Shown one piece after another: positions 27,509 to 36,141 of a stretch of DNA of 64,000 nucleotides (within the stretch, counting starts at the first letter, position 1; each line of letters opens with the position of its first letter). The notes below the pieces were generated by a model. It was not told the DNA's origin. It saw nothing but the letters and a program-made list of their open reading frames with translations, and did not search any database. The DNA is taken from NCBI GenBank assembly GCA_026414975.1, contig JAOAHZ010000008.1, positions 1-64,000 of the forward strand, read 5' to 3'. The position numbers and the translations under genes were made by a program. Origin of the DNA: Bacteroidia bacterium. GTDB taxonomy: Bacteria > Bacteroidota > Bacteroidia > SpSt-205.

Positions 27509-29518
27509 ATGATGAGATTTTGCGTTGTGCGTGGTAGGGCCACTCTCACCCTTCTTGGACTAACTCTACGGCTTGCTGCTCAACCTTTGGAAATCACTTA
27601 CAAGGTAGAAGTCTCTACCATTGCGGGTAGCGGCAAGGTTGGCTATAAAGGTGGACCAGCCTTAGAAGCTGCCCTCAATCGTCCCAACGGCATTGTCGTT
27701 GATAAAGCAGGTAACATTTACTTCTCTGACGATGAGAACCACTGCGTGCGAAAGGTTACAACCGATGGACGAGTCGTGCTGGTAGCGGGGCAGCCGCGCA
27801 GTCCGGGTTTTGACGATGGAGAGCGGGAAGAAGCCTCCTTCAATAGCCCCCACGGCCTCACCTTAGACCCTAACGGCAACCTCTACGTATGCGACTACTT
27901 CAATCACGCCATTCGTAAAATCTCACCCGCCGGGGAAGTTACTACCTACATAGGCAGCAAAGGTGGCGGGTTTAAGGACGGAGGAGCGGACGAAGCTCGA
28001 TTCCTTTTCCCTATAGCCATCGTGCGAGACAGTAAAGGCAACCTCTGGGTGTTAGATGGAGGGAATCACGCCCTACGCAAGATTACACCTCAACGACGCG
28101 TCTACACCGTGGTAGGCACGGGCCTACCCGGATATAGAGATGGCGCCGGTAAACAAGCCCAGCTAAACTCTCCAGTGGGATTAGCCATAGATAAATATGA
28201 CAATCTCTACATCGTAGATGCAGGCAATCGGTGTATCCGCAAGGTCACACCCGATGGAATGGTAAGTACTTACGTAGAGCTTTCCTTTCGGGGATGGACG
28301 ATTCGAGGCGAACTAAGTGGAGGGCTTAGCTTCTCTACTTCAGGAGGAGGTCATGGCGGCGGCGTAGCGGTAGATTCAGAAGGCAATCTTTACATCGCCG
28401 ACGGCGGGCGCCACATCGTCTATCAAATAAACACAGCTGAAAAAACCGTAGAAATTCTCGCTGGCACAGGGCGCCCTGGATGGATAGATGGCGACGGGCG
28501 ATTTGCCCGTTTCAATGAACCCGTGGAGATCTGTGTTGCCGATAAACCGAATGTATTTTATGTTTGTGATTATAGGAACGCTGCGATTCGCCGCATTACC
28601 ATCGAAAAGCTGGAAAAATACAAGCGAACGCAACCTGTAGATACGTCTAAAGTTCAACCCATTCCTCTCACCGTACGAGTCGTAGATGCCCAGACGGGCC
28701 GTCCGCTACCCGGCGTTCGGCTAAAAGCCTCACCCCCCCAGAAAGACTTTCCCCTTACAACCTCTGATCGAGGAGAGGTCCGAACTGAGATTGCCTCTGG
28801 AAACTATACGCTCACGCTATCCGTCGAAAAGCAGGGTTACAAACCTCAACAAAAATCCATCAAGGTAGAAGGCCTCCCCATAGACGTAGAGCTCCAACTC
28901 ATACCTGAAGGCCCCCCACCCCCTCCTCCTTTCTATGTGCGAGTCTTAGACGAAAGCACGCTAACACCCGTTGAGGGCGCCCAAGTTCGCTTCATCAGCC
29001 AGGGAATGCTCCTCCAAGCTGGAACCACTCCTAGTACTGGCGAATACAGGCCTTCCATCGCAGGGAAGGTAGAGGTACGAGTAGAAAAGAAAGGCTACTT
29101 CCCTTCTATGCAGTGGGTGGAGGTGCGTCCAGGGGATTCTCTCATCATCAAGCTCAAGCCAGCAACCGTAGGAGCGGTTCTTCGAGAGACACGGATTCAT
29201 TTCAAACCTAACAGTCCTCAACTGGAGCCCAGCTCCTACCCCATATTGGACCAGATAGCTGATTTCCTCAAAGCCAACCCCCAGGTGCGCCTGAGGATTC
29301 ATGGACACACGGACATCGGAGACCCCGACCCTCGCCATAACCAGCGCCTATCCGAGGAACGGGCTATCAATGTGCGTCAGTACTTGATAAAGAAGGGTAT
29401 CGCGCCCGAGCGATTAGAAGCAGTCGGCCATGGCAATACCCAACCCATAGCCGATAATCGCACCCCGGAGGGACGGGCTCAAAATCGTCGCGTGGAGTTT
29501 GAGGTCATAGAGCTCTGA
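27509..29518 (+). CDS. NHL beta-propeller, carboxypeptidase-like and OmpA-domain protein (PorE-like architecture)
   Basis: 669 residues from ATG 27509; the open frame continues upstream through the tRNA but that part is not coding. After a signal peptide (to about residue 25) come some six NHL blades (about 35-370, repeats of GNLYVCDYFNHAIRKI type), two carboxypeptidase-regulatory-like beta domains (about 385-460 and 470-545), and a C-terminal OmpA peptidoglycan-binding domain (about 550-669; GHTDIGDPDPRHNQRLSEER). T9SS protein PorE has a propeller, a carboxypeptidase-like domain and an OmpA domain plus TPRs; this lacks the TPRs and a lipobox. The TGA overlaps the rnr ATG by one base. Confidence 0.8.
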   Translation: MMRFCVVRGRATLTLLGLTLRLAAQPLEITYKVEVSTIAGSGKVGYKGGPALEAALNRPNGIVVDKAGNIYFSDDENHCVRKVTTDGRVVLVAGQPRSPGFDDGEREEASFNSPHGLTLDPNGNLYVCDYFNHAIRKISPAGEVTTYIGSKGGGFKDGGADEARFLFPIAIVRDSKGNLWVLDGGNHALRKITPQRRVYTVVGTGLPGYRDGAGKQAQLNSPVGLAIDKYDNLYIVDAGNRCIRKVTPDGMVSTYVELSFRGWTIRGELSGGLSFSTSGGGHGGGVAVDSEGNLYIADGGRHIVYQINTAEKTVEILAGTGRPGWIDGDGRFARFNEPVEICVADKPNVFYVCDYRNAAIRRITIEKLEKYKRTQPVDTSKVQPIPLTVRVVDAQTGRPLPGVRLKASPPQKDFPLTTSDRGEVRTEIASGNYTLTLSVEKQGYKPQQKSIKVEGLPIDVELQLIPEGPPPPPPFYVRVLDESTLTPVEGAQVRFISQGMLLQAGTTPSTGEYRPSIAGKVEVRVEKKGYFPSMQWVEVRPGDSLIIKLKPATVGAVLRETRIHFKPNSPQLEPSSYPILDQIADFLKANPQVRLRIHGHTDIGDPDPRHNQRLSEERAINVRQYLIKKGIAPERLEAVGHGNTQPIADNRTPEGRAQNRRVEFEVIEL

Positions 29519-31596
29519 TGCGACCCACTGCAGCTGCGCTCATCCCTATCTTTCTCCAAAAAGGCTCTAAGAAGTGGCGATTCTCTCAGTTGCTGGAGCA
29601 AGTACGCCCCGTCATGGACGAAACAGCTCTGCTTGTAGAGTTAGAAAGTCTCGTGGAAGAGGGATGGATTGAGAAAGACGCCAAAGGTCGCTACGCTCTT
29701 GCCCTATTGGGGCGCGTCTTCATCGCCGAAGTGCAAACCCGTTACGAGGAAGCGTATGTGTATTTAGACCCCCTTGCTCTCAAGATAACCTTAGGAGACT
29801 TCCGCAAACTCAGAGTGCTTCCTGGCGAAAAGGTAGAGGTGGAGATACACGCCATCTACCCCGATCAAGTTTTAGGACGATTACTGCGCCGAGTCACTCC
29901 CTCCACCCGCACTTTCGTGGGCATAGTGGAGGAGGGACGGAACCGTCGTCTATACGTCACGCCTCAACAGCCGCCACTCGGTATAGATTTTCAGCTTCCT
30001 AAGGAGACCCCCTCCTCACTCGTCGGCCAAAAAGTCGCTTTGCGGTTTTTGTCTTGGGGACTCAAGTATCCAATCGGAGAAATTATCCAACTTCTTGGCC
30101 CCCCTGGTCAGCATGAAACCGAGATTCATGCTATCATGTTTGAGTTTGACTTGCCTGAAGGGTTTTCAGATGAGGTAATAGCCGAAGCTAATGAGCTCCC
30201 AGATAGCATTCCTCCCCAAGAAGCGGCTCGACGACATGACTTTCGCGACATACCTACTTTTACCATAGACCCCGAGGATGCTAAAGACTTTGACGATGCA
30301 ATCTCTTTTCGCATCCTCTCTAATGGCCTATTTGAAGTAGGCGTGCATATCGCCGACGTAGGATACTACGTCCGTCCCAACACCGCCTTGGATCGTGAAG
30401 CCTATGCTCGCGGCACCAGCGTGTATTTAGTAGATCGTACCATTCCCATGCTGCCCGAGCGATTGAGCGCCCATCTATGCTCTCTTCTCCCTTATGAGGA
30501 TCGGCTCGCTTTTTCTGTCGTCTTCCAGCTGGACTCTAAGGCCAACATACAGGCTACCTGGATAGGACGCACTCTTATTCGCAGCCAATATCGCTTTACT
30601 TACGAAGAAGCCCAAAACGTTTTAGAAACTCAACGGGGGCCTTTCGCTGAAGAGCTCCACCTTTTGAATGCATTAGCAAAGCAAATACACCATCGTCGTC
30701 TAAAGGAAGGAGGGATTCGCTTTGAAACAGAGGAGATCAAATTTCATTTGGACGAGTTCATGCGCCCTACCGCTCTGTATATCAAGGAGCGAAAAGATTC
30801 TCATAAGCTAATAGAGGAGCTGATGCTATTAGCCAATCGCCATGTAGCGCTCTTTCTATCTCAGCAGCGAGGCATCCCAGCGGTGTATCGGGTCCACGAC
30901 ATGCCTAAGCCAGACAAACTCAAAGCCTTACAAGTTTTTTTGGAAGGTTTCGGCTACGAAATAGATACGCGATCAGCTCGGACCCTCACCCAATCGCTCA
31001 ATCAGCTTGTGGAGGCCATAGAAGGCAAACCAGAAGCCCACATCATCCAAGCGGTTGCTATTCGCTCCATGCCTAAGGCTCTCTATACGACCAACAACAT
31101 CGGACACTATGGATTAGGCTTTACCCACTACACCCATTTCACAAGTCCGATACGACGCTATCCAGACCTATTAGTACATCGGATTTTAGCGGCGGTGCTG
31201 GAGGGCACTCCATCACCCTATCCAGACGGGAAACGGTTGGCTGAGCTATGTCGCTACAGTTCGCAGCGGGAAAAGCTCGCCGAGCAGGCCGAGCGAGCCT
31301 CTATTCGATACAAACAGTTAGAATACCTCAGCCAAATGCAAGGTAAAGAGTTGGAGGGCATCATCGTAGGGATAGAATCGTGGGGGTTCTATGTGGAACT
31401 CACACAAAGCAGAGCGGAAGGGCTTATTGCGTTGCGTAGCTTGCCGACGGATATATATGAGATAGACCCCTACCATCATTCTCTAAAAGGGCGCTATACT
31501 CGCCAGCGCTATCGTTTAGGTGACCTAGTACGAGTTCGTGTTATAGGCATTGACTTTGACCGTAGGCTGATAGACCTGGAGCTGGTAAATGCATAA
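29518..31596 (+). CDS. rnr: Ribonuclease R (RNB-family 3'-5' exoribonuclease)
   Basis: 692 residues. An N-terminal winged-helix part (about 1-70) and cold-shock-like domains (to about 230) precede the RNB catalytic domain, with the metal-binding FTIDPEDAKDFDDAIS (about 243-258), YLVDRTIPMLPERLS and HYGLGFTHYTHFTSPIRR. A C-terminal S1 domain (about 600-690, LEGIIVGIESWGFYVEL) follows. It degrades structured RNA. Compared with E. coli RNase R the basic C-terminal tail is missing. It is coupled to the NHL-OmpA gene by TGATG and converges on clpX with a 44-base gap lacking a clear terminator. Confidence 0.93.
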   Translation: MRPTAAALIPIFLQKGSKKWRFSQLLEQVRPVMDETALLVELESLVEEGWIEKDAKGRYALALLGRVFIAEVQTRYEEAYVYLDPLALKITLGDFRKLRVLPGEKVEVEIHAIYPDQVLGRLLRRVTPSTRTFVGIVEEGRNRRLYVTPQQPPLGIDFQLPKETPSSLVGQKVALRFLSWGLKYPIGEIIQLLGPPGQHETEIHAIMFEFDLPEGFSDEVIAEANELPDSIPPQEAARRHDFRDIPTFTIDPEDAKDFDDAISFRILSNGLFEVGVHIADVGYYVRPNTALDREAYARGTSVYLVDRTIPMLPERLSAHLCSLLPYEDRLAFSVVFQLDSKANIQATWIGRTLIRSQYRFTYEEAQNVLETQRGPFAEELHLLNALAKQIHHRRLKEGGIRFETEEIKFHLDEFMRPTALYIKERKDSHKLIEELMLLANRHVALFLSQQRGIPAVYRVHDMPKPDKLKALQVFLEGFGYEIDTRSARTLTQSLNQLVEAIEGKPEAHIIQAVAIRSMPKALYTTNNIGHYGLGFTHYTHFTSPIRRYPDLLVHRILAAVLEGTPSPYPDGKRLAELCRYSSQREKLAEQAERASIRYKQLEYLSQMQGKELEGIIVGIESWGFYVELTQSRAEGLIALRSLPTDIYEIDPYHHSLKGRYTRQRYRLGDLVRVRVIGIDFDRRLIDLELVNA

Positions 31597-31640
31597 GCTG
31601 CCCCCCTCCCTGACTAATGGGGTAAGAGCAACTTAGCAGC

Positions 31641-32864
31641 CTATCCCGCCAATCTCAAGGGAGCCAAGCGAGCTCTTACCATTTCCTCCGTAACCTCTAC
31701 ATGCGCTCCGGAAGGGCGCTGATACAAAACATCCTCCAGCACCGTCTCCATCAGACTGCGCAAGGCCCGAGCCCCTGTGCCAAGGGATAAAGCCTCTTGG
31801 GCGATAAGTCTCAGAGCACCTTCCGTAAAGCTGAGTGTTATGTTATCCCAGGCGAGAAGCTGTTGGTACTGCTTCACCAGGGCGTGGCGCGGCTCAGTAA
31901 GGATGCGAAAAAGCGCTGTCTCATCCAACGGCTCCATCGCCGCAATCACAGGCAAGCGTCCTACAAACTCAGGTATCAACCCAAATCGCCGCAAATCTTC
32001 GGGCTGGACGTACGCATAGAGCGATTCTGAGGGGCTCTCGGCCAGCTCCCTTCTGCGAAAGCCTATGGTCTGCTTGGAGAGACGCCGAGCAATAATCTTA
32101 TCCAGTCCTTCAAAGGCTCCCCCACAAATGAAAAGAATATTTTCCGTATTGACTGGAATAAAGCTTTGCTCAGGATGTTTTCGTCCACCTTTTGGCGGCA
32201 CATTAGCAACCGTACCTTCTAAGAGCTTCAGTAGAGCTTGCTGAACTCCCTCGCCCCCCACATCTCGTGTCAGGGAAGGATTTTCAGATTTTCGGGCTAT
32301 CTTATCAATTTCGTCAATATAGACGATACCTATCTGAGCAGATTCCACATCGTATTCAGCAGCTTGGAGAAGCCTCACTAAAACATTCTCTACGTCTTCC
32401 CCTACATATCCAGCTTCGGTTAGAGTCGTCGCATCGGCGATAGCAAAAGGGACTTTGAGATACTCAGCGATGGTACGAGCTATGAGGGTTTTGCCTGTTC
32501 CCGTAGGACCGATGAGGAGGACATTGCTCTTTTCTACGCGGACGGCGGGGGATGACTCTCTTTTTTCTAGCAAGGAAGCGATTCGCCGATAGTGGTTATA
32601 AACGGCGATAGCTATCTTACGCTTAGCGGATTCTTGGCCGATGATATACTCGTCCAAATGAGCTTTGATCTGAGCGGGAGAGGTAGGAGGCATTTTCCAT
32701 CCTCGCAAACGGCGACTGCGGCGCAGCTCTTGACTAGCAGCCTCATGGATGTGGGTAGCGCAGTCTATACATATGAATGCCTCTCGGATGGGAGACTGTA
32801 CTAAAGGCACTTGCCCACCTGAGCGACCACAGAAATCGCATGAGGGTGCTTTAGCGCTGTCCAT
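31641..32864 (-). CDS. clpX: ATP-dependent Clp protease ATP-binding subunit ClpX
   Basis: 407 residues from the ATG at 32864; the frame opens earlier at 32900 but the family start fits [13 protein letters not shown]. Zinc-binding N-domain with CDFC and CIDC pairs (about 9-40), Walker A GPTGTGKT (about 120), Walker [11 protein letters not shown], and the substrate-loop region ending with TGARALRS. It unfolds tagged proteins for ClpP. Its start overlaps the clpP end by 14 bases; it is last in the tRNA-tig-clpP-clpX unit. Confidence 0.96.
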   Translation of the reverse strand: MDSAKAPSCDFCGRSGGQVPLVQSPIREAFICIDCATHIHEAASQELRRSRRLRGWKMPPTSPAQIKAHLDEYIIGQESAKRKIAIAVYNHYRRIASLLEKRESSPAVRVEKSNVLLIGPTGTGKTLIARTIAEYLKVPFAIADATTLTEAGYVGEDVENVLVRLLQAAEYDVESAQIGIVYIDEIDKIARKSENPSLTRDVGGEGVQQALLKLLEGTVANVPPKGGRKHPEQSFIPVNTENILFICGGAFEGLDKIIARRLSKQTIGFRRRELAESPSESLYAYVQPEDLRRFGLIPEFVGRLPVIAAMEPLDETALFRILTEPRHALVKQYQQLLAWDNITLSFTEGALRLIAQEALSLGTGARALRSLMETVLEDVLYQRPSGAHVEVTEEMVRARLAPLRLAG

Positions 32865-33558
32865 CGCCAGCAAAGAGCTTCGTCGGACGAAGCACCTCAT
32901 CTACCAAGCCATACGCCTGAGCTTCATCGGCTCGCATCCAGTAGTCTCGGTCGGAGTCTTTCCAGATTTTCTCATAAGGCTGACCTGTATGAAAAGCCAA
33001 GATTTCGTACAACTCCCGCTTGATCTTTTGTATCTCGGCATGTACGATTTCTATATCAGAGGCTTGTCCTTGGACGCCTCCTAAGGGCTGATGTATCATG
33101 ACTCGGGCGTGAGGCAGGGCAGCTCGCTTGCCTTTAGTTCCCGCTGCCAAAAGCACCGCGGCCATAGAAGCCGCCATACCCGTGCAGATGGTATTGACAT
33201 CGGGGCGCACATACTGCATCACATCGTAGATACTTAACCCATCATAAACAGAGCCTCCCGGCGAGTTGATATAAATAAAAATATCTCGCTTTGGGTCAGC
33301 CGACTCCAAGAATAGAAGCTGAGCATTGACAATATTGGCAATTTGGCCATCTATAGGATACCCAAGGAAAATGATCCTATCCATCATAAGCCGAGAAAAA
33401 ACATCCATGACAGCGATATTGAGCTGCCTTTCTTCGATGATATTGGGGGTTAGATTGTAAAAGGAGCTACGCAGTCGGGCCTCGTACTGGTCTATGCGCA
33501 GACTTTCTATCCCCAGATGACGCACAGCATAACGGCGAAACTCGTCTTGAGGTGTCAT
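32851..33558 (-). CDS. clpP: ATP-dependent Clp protease proteolytic subunit
   Basis: 235-residue serine peptidase. Catalytic Ser131 in GMAASMAA and His156 in VMIHQPLGG are clear, with [12 protein letters not shown] for substrate binding. The N-terminal 40 residues before the usual start of the mature protein are somewhat longer than in E. coli and may be a propeptide. The start overlaps the tig stop by four bases (ATGA), and the end overlaps clpX. Confidence 0.96.
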   Translation of the reverse strand: MTPQDEFRRYAVRHLGIESLRIDQYEARLRSSFYNLTPNIIEERQLNIAVMDVFSRLMMDRIIFLGYPIDGQIANIVNAQLLFLESADPKRDIFIYINSPGGSVYDGLSIYDVMQYVRPDVNTICTGMAASMAAVLLAAGTKGKRAALPHARVMIHQPLGGVQGQASDIEIVHAEIQKIKRELYEILAFHTGQPYEKIWKDSDRDYWMRADEAQAYGLVDEVLRPTKLFAGDGQR

Positions 33559-34889
33559 AGGGTGTAAAGTAAAATCAATTTTAGAGGGAGTAAGTGTTCC
33601 GTTGGTTCCCCAAACTTTTCCTTCAGAAAGGTCTCTAACCGCTGCAGCTGGAGACCCCGACGAAGGCTACTCTCGTTTCTCTCTAACAAACTGGCGATAA
33701 ACTTATCTCTGGCAGCTTCAGACTCCCTGAGAAGGCTTAGAAACTTTTGCGATTCTTCGGATATATCGCCCACCTTTTGAATATTCTCCCATATAGTCTC
33801 CTGAAGCTCCGCCTGACTCACCTGAAGAGCAGGCTCCGTAGCTACGAGATTTTGAAACAAGAGCTCCCAGGCTAATTCCTGCTGAAACTCTGTGTAATCT
33901 AACCTCTCGCCATTAGCCTGCGAACGAGAAGCCAGGTAGAGAATGTATAAGTACTGAGCAATATCAGAAGGAATGGTTATGTCTGCGGCATGGAGAAGAC
34001 GATTTTTTAGAAGGCGACCATTGAGGTCTCGTAAGGCTTTATGGACATGGTGATGGAGGAGTTTCTGCCACTGCTCCTGAGGTGCAAAGTCTGGGTTTTC
34101 GTGGAAGTGCAGCTTCTCCTCTGACGCTTCTAAAGAGAGCGGGATAGCTGAGGCAGCAGCCGTCAGAGTCAGCTTAGTCTCCTCAGCAGTAATAGGCGAG
34201 TACTCTGGATAGTAGACGCGAATGTACTCTATGTAAGAACTCAGAACTTGGGGTGGAACTTCAAATGTGTCGCCCACCTTATGCCCTGCCAAGTACCGCC
34301 AAGGGAAAGGCTCTATAAACGAATTCCATCTCAGTTGGAGAGGTATGCCCCCTTCCTTCGGTTTCCAGAGAAGATGCAGGAGAACAAATCGATCGGCAGG
34401 AAAAAACTCGGGTAGCACTTCCAGCTTTTCCAGGCGCCCGAGAATAATCTGGATATAACGCTGAAAGATGCTCAAGTCATCGGGGGCCTCTTGATAGGCA
34501 TAACGCACGAGGGATACTGGTTTCTGAATAAGGGCTTCTTGAGCTACAACCAGAGCTCGGAAAGTGTAGACGTAGTCCGCCAAAGGAGGCTTAACTTGAT
34601 AGGTTTCGGGCGTGCGCTGATGAAGCGGATACTGAAAGAGCTGCTTATCTCCCAGAAGCTCCTTGAGGGCCTTCATAAATCTATCGGCAAGCAGTTGAGA
34701 CAAAACCTCCTCGCCATAGCGCCCCATGATGACATCGCTGGGCACCTGACCCGGACGAAAGCCAGGCAAGGTCAGCTCTCGTCGCAGCTCTCGGATTCTA
34801 TGCCTATACGCTTCGGCATAAGCCGAAGCGGGAATATGGATAGTTCCTTCGGCTAAGTATGGCTTAGGGAAGTGGATGGAGGATTCCAA
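33555..34889 (-). CDS. tig: Trigger factor, ribosome-associated chaperone
   Basis: 444 residues. The N-terminal ribosome-binding domain has the signature [10 protein letters not shown] (about 39-48); the C-terminal chaperone part is helical. The middle region does not show a clear FKBP-type prolyl isomerase motif, so that domain is divergent or degenerate. The only start that keeps the N-domain complete is TTG at 34889; no ATG occurs until well after the signature. This TTG is just 1 base beyond the 3' end of tRNA-Leu, so tRNA 3' processing would give an almost leaderless mRNA. It overlaps clpP by four bases. Confidence 0.88.
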   Translation of the reverse strand: MESSIHFPKPYLAEGTIHIPASAYAEAYRHRIRELRRELTLPGFRPGQVPSDVIMGRYGEEVLSQLLADRFMKALKELLGDKQLFQYPLHQRTPETYQVKPPLADYVYTFRALVVAQEALIQKPVSLVRYAYQEAPDDLSIFQRYIQIILGRLEKLEVLPEFFPADRFVLLHLLWKPKEGGIPLQLRWNSFIEPFPWRYLAGHKVGDTFEVPPQVLSSYIEYIRVYYPEYSPITAEETKLTLTAAASAIPLSLEASEEKLHFHENPDFAPQEQWQKLLHHHVHKALRDLNGRLLKNRLLHAADITIPSDIAQYLYILYLASRSQANGERLDYTEFQQELAWELLFQNLVATEPALQVSQAELQETIWENIQKVGDISEESQKFLSLLRESEAARDKFIASLLERNESSLRRGLQLQRLETFLKEKFGEPTEHLLPLKLILLYTL

Positions 34890-34890
34890 G

Positions 34891-34972
34891 TGCGGATGGA
34901 GGGACTCGAACCCTCAACCCCAGAGGGACCAGATCCTAAGTCTGGCGCGTCTGCCAATTCCGCCACATCCGC
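34891..34972 (-). tRNA. tRNA-Leu (anticodon TAG)
   Basis: 82-nt class II tRNA on the minus strand: acceptor GCGGATG/CATCCGC, anticodon stem CCAGA/TCTGG with loop CTTAGGA (anticodon TAG), a long variable arm TCCCTCTGGGGTTGA, T arm GAGGG-TTCGAGT-CCCTC, discriminator A. No encoded CCA. It lies 3 bases after tRNA-Arg and 1 base before the tig start codon. Confidence 0.96.
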
Positions 34973-34975
34973 CTA

Positions 34976-35048
34976 TGGCACCGGCGGGACTCGAACCCAC
35001 ATTTGGAGTTTAGGAAACTCCCGTTCTATCCAGTTGAACTACGGCGCC
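34976..35048 (-). tRNA. tRNA-Arg (anticodon CCT)
   Basis: 73-nt cloverleaf on the minus strand: acceptor GGCGCCG/CGGTGCC (one G-U), anticodon stem GGAGT/ACTCC with loop TTCCTAA (anticodon CCT, reads AGG), T loop TTCGAGT, discriminator A. It is the first gene after the palindromic promoter. Confidence 0.95.
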
Positions 35049-35064
35049 TACCTTTGCAAAGGTA
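35049..35064. promoter_or_regulatory. Palindromic two-way promoter, TACCTTTG joined to its complement
   Basis: TACCTTTGCAAAGGTA is a perfect 16-bp palindrome formed by two opposed -7 boxes. The plus-strand box (35049-35056) serves the oxygenase gene whose ATG starts at 35064, inside the palindrome's last base. The minus-strand box (35057-35064) serves tRNA-Arg, whose 5' end is the next base after the palindrome. Confidence 0.7.
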
Positions 35065-36023
35065 TGGAAAACCTGCCACTTTTAGACCTGAGGCAGTTTC
35101 AGGAAGGCGATTTTAAGCAGAAGTGGCACTTTGTAGAGGCCTTAGGAGCGGCCTTCTCGGAGATTGGGTTCGTACTGATTGAGCACCACCTTGTTTCCCC
35201 CGCCCTCCAACAAGCGATGTATGAGAAGGTTCAGCAGTTTTTCGCCTTACCTGCAGAGGTAAAGGCCCAGTACATCATCCCGGGCACAGCAGGTCAGCGA
35301 GGCTACACCCCGCCTAATCAAGAACACGCTAAAGGTCATTCCGTTCCAGATCTCAAAGAATTCTTTCACATCGGACCCGAGATCGAGGACCCTACCGACC
35401 CCCTATACGAGCGACTGCCTCGGAATGTATGGGTCAAGGAGATACCAGGCTTCCGAGAAACCTTTCTGTCAGCTTATGCGAAGTTTATGGAGACGGGACG
35501 CTATCTCCTGCGAGCTATAGCTTTGTATCTTGGATTAGAAGAGGGATATTTTGATGAGCTTATTAGGAATGGGCCGAGCTTGCTGCGCCTGCTTCATTAC
35601 TATCCCCTTTCCGAAGGGATACCCATTCCAGAGGGAGCTACTCGCGCCGCCGAGCATGAAGACATCAACCTTATCACCCTCCTTATCGGCGCCAGCGCAG
35701 AAGGGTTAGAAGTGCTTACACGAGAGGGACACTGGCTTGCTCCGAAAGTAGAACCCCACCAGATGGTCATTAATGTGGGGGACATGCTCCAGCGCCTCAC
35801 TAATAATAAGCTGCGGAGTACCACCCACCGCGTCACCTTGCCTCCACCTGATAAGCGGCATCTGCCAAGGTATTCTATTCCGTTTTTTCTACACCCCCGC
35901 CCAGAAGTCAGCCTCGCCTGCCTCCCCTCTTGTATAGACGAGCTCCATCCTAAGGCTTACCCCGATGCCACTGCCGAAGAGTACCTTAACGAAAGACTCG
36001 TGGAGCTTGGACTCAAGAAGTAG
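35064..36023 (+). CDS. 2-oxoglutarate/Fe(II)-dependent oxygenase, isopenicillin N synthase-like
   Basis: 319 residues from ATG 35064; the longer frame to 34872 runs across both tRNAs and is not coding. The N-terminal DIOX_N region (about 5-130, LPLLDLRQF and EIGFVLIEHHLV) precedes the double-stranded beta-helix core with iron ligands HEDINL (His and Asp, about 194-196) and His in RSTTHRV (about 253), and the cosubstrate Arg in RYSIPFF. The family oxidises small molecules; the substrate cannot be told and no biosynthetic cluster surrounds it. With only 7 bases between the -7 box and the ATG, the mRNA has almost no leader. Confidence 0.85.
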   Translation: MENLPLLDLRQFQEGDFKQKWHFVEALGAAFSEIGFVLIEHHLVSPALQQAMYEKVQQFFALPAEVKAQYIIPGTAGQRGYTPPNQEHAKGHSVPDLKEFFHIGPEIEDPTDPLYERLPRNVWVKEIPGFRETFLSAYAKFMETGRYLLRAIALYLGLEEGYFDELIRNGPSLLRLLHYYPLSEGIPIPEGATRAAEHEDINLITLLIGASAEGLEVLTREGHWLAPKVEPHQMVINVGDMLQRLTNNKLRSTTHRVTLPPPDKRHLPRYSIPFFLHPRPEVSLACLPSCIDELHPKAYPDATAEEYLNERLVELGLKK

Positions 36024-36039
36024 AGGCCTCTAATCCCGC

Positions 36040-36139
36040 TGAGGGGCGGGGGATTTGAACCAGGACTTAGGGCTGTACCTAATCCATGGCTGTATAGTAG
36101 GAAACGCAGCTTTGCGAGTACGCTTCTAGACTACCCCCC
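36040..36139 (-). other. tRNA-like element, possibly a degenerate tRNA
   Basis: On the minus strand GGGGGGT (36139-36133) can pair with GCCCCTC (36047-36041), followed by A as discriminator. A canonical T loop TTCAAAT is followed by CCCCC, and TAGTCTAG near the 5' end resembles a D arm. The 5' strand of the T stem does not match (only two pairs), and no normal anticodon arm is visible. Inside are a hairpin GGATTAGG/CCTAAGTCC (one bulge) and CGCA/TGCG. It begins 2 bases after the DUF1573 stop. It may be a decayed tRNA, a tRNA with an insertion, or another small RNA. Confidence 0.35.
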
Positions 36140-36141
36140 AC

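Noticed and set aside
34872-35063. Frame extension of the 2OG oxygenase across both minus-strand tRNAs
   Set aside because: It is antisense to the tRNAs and precedes the promoter palindrome.
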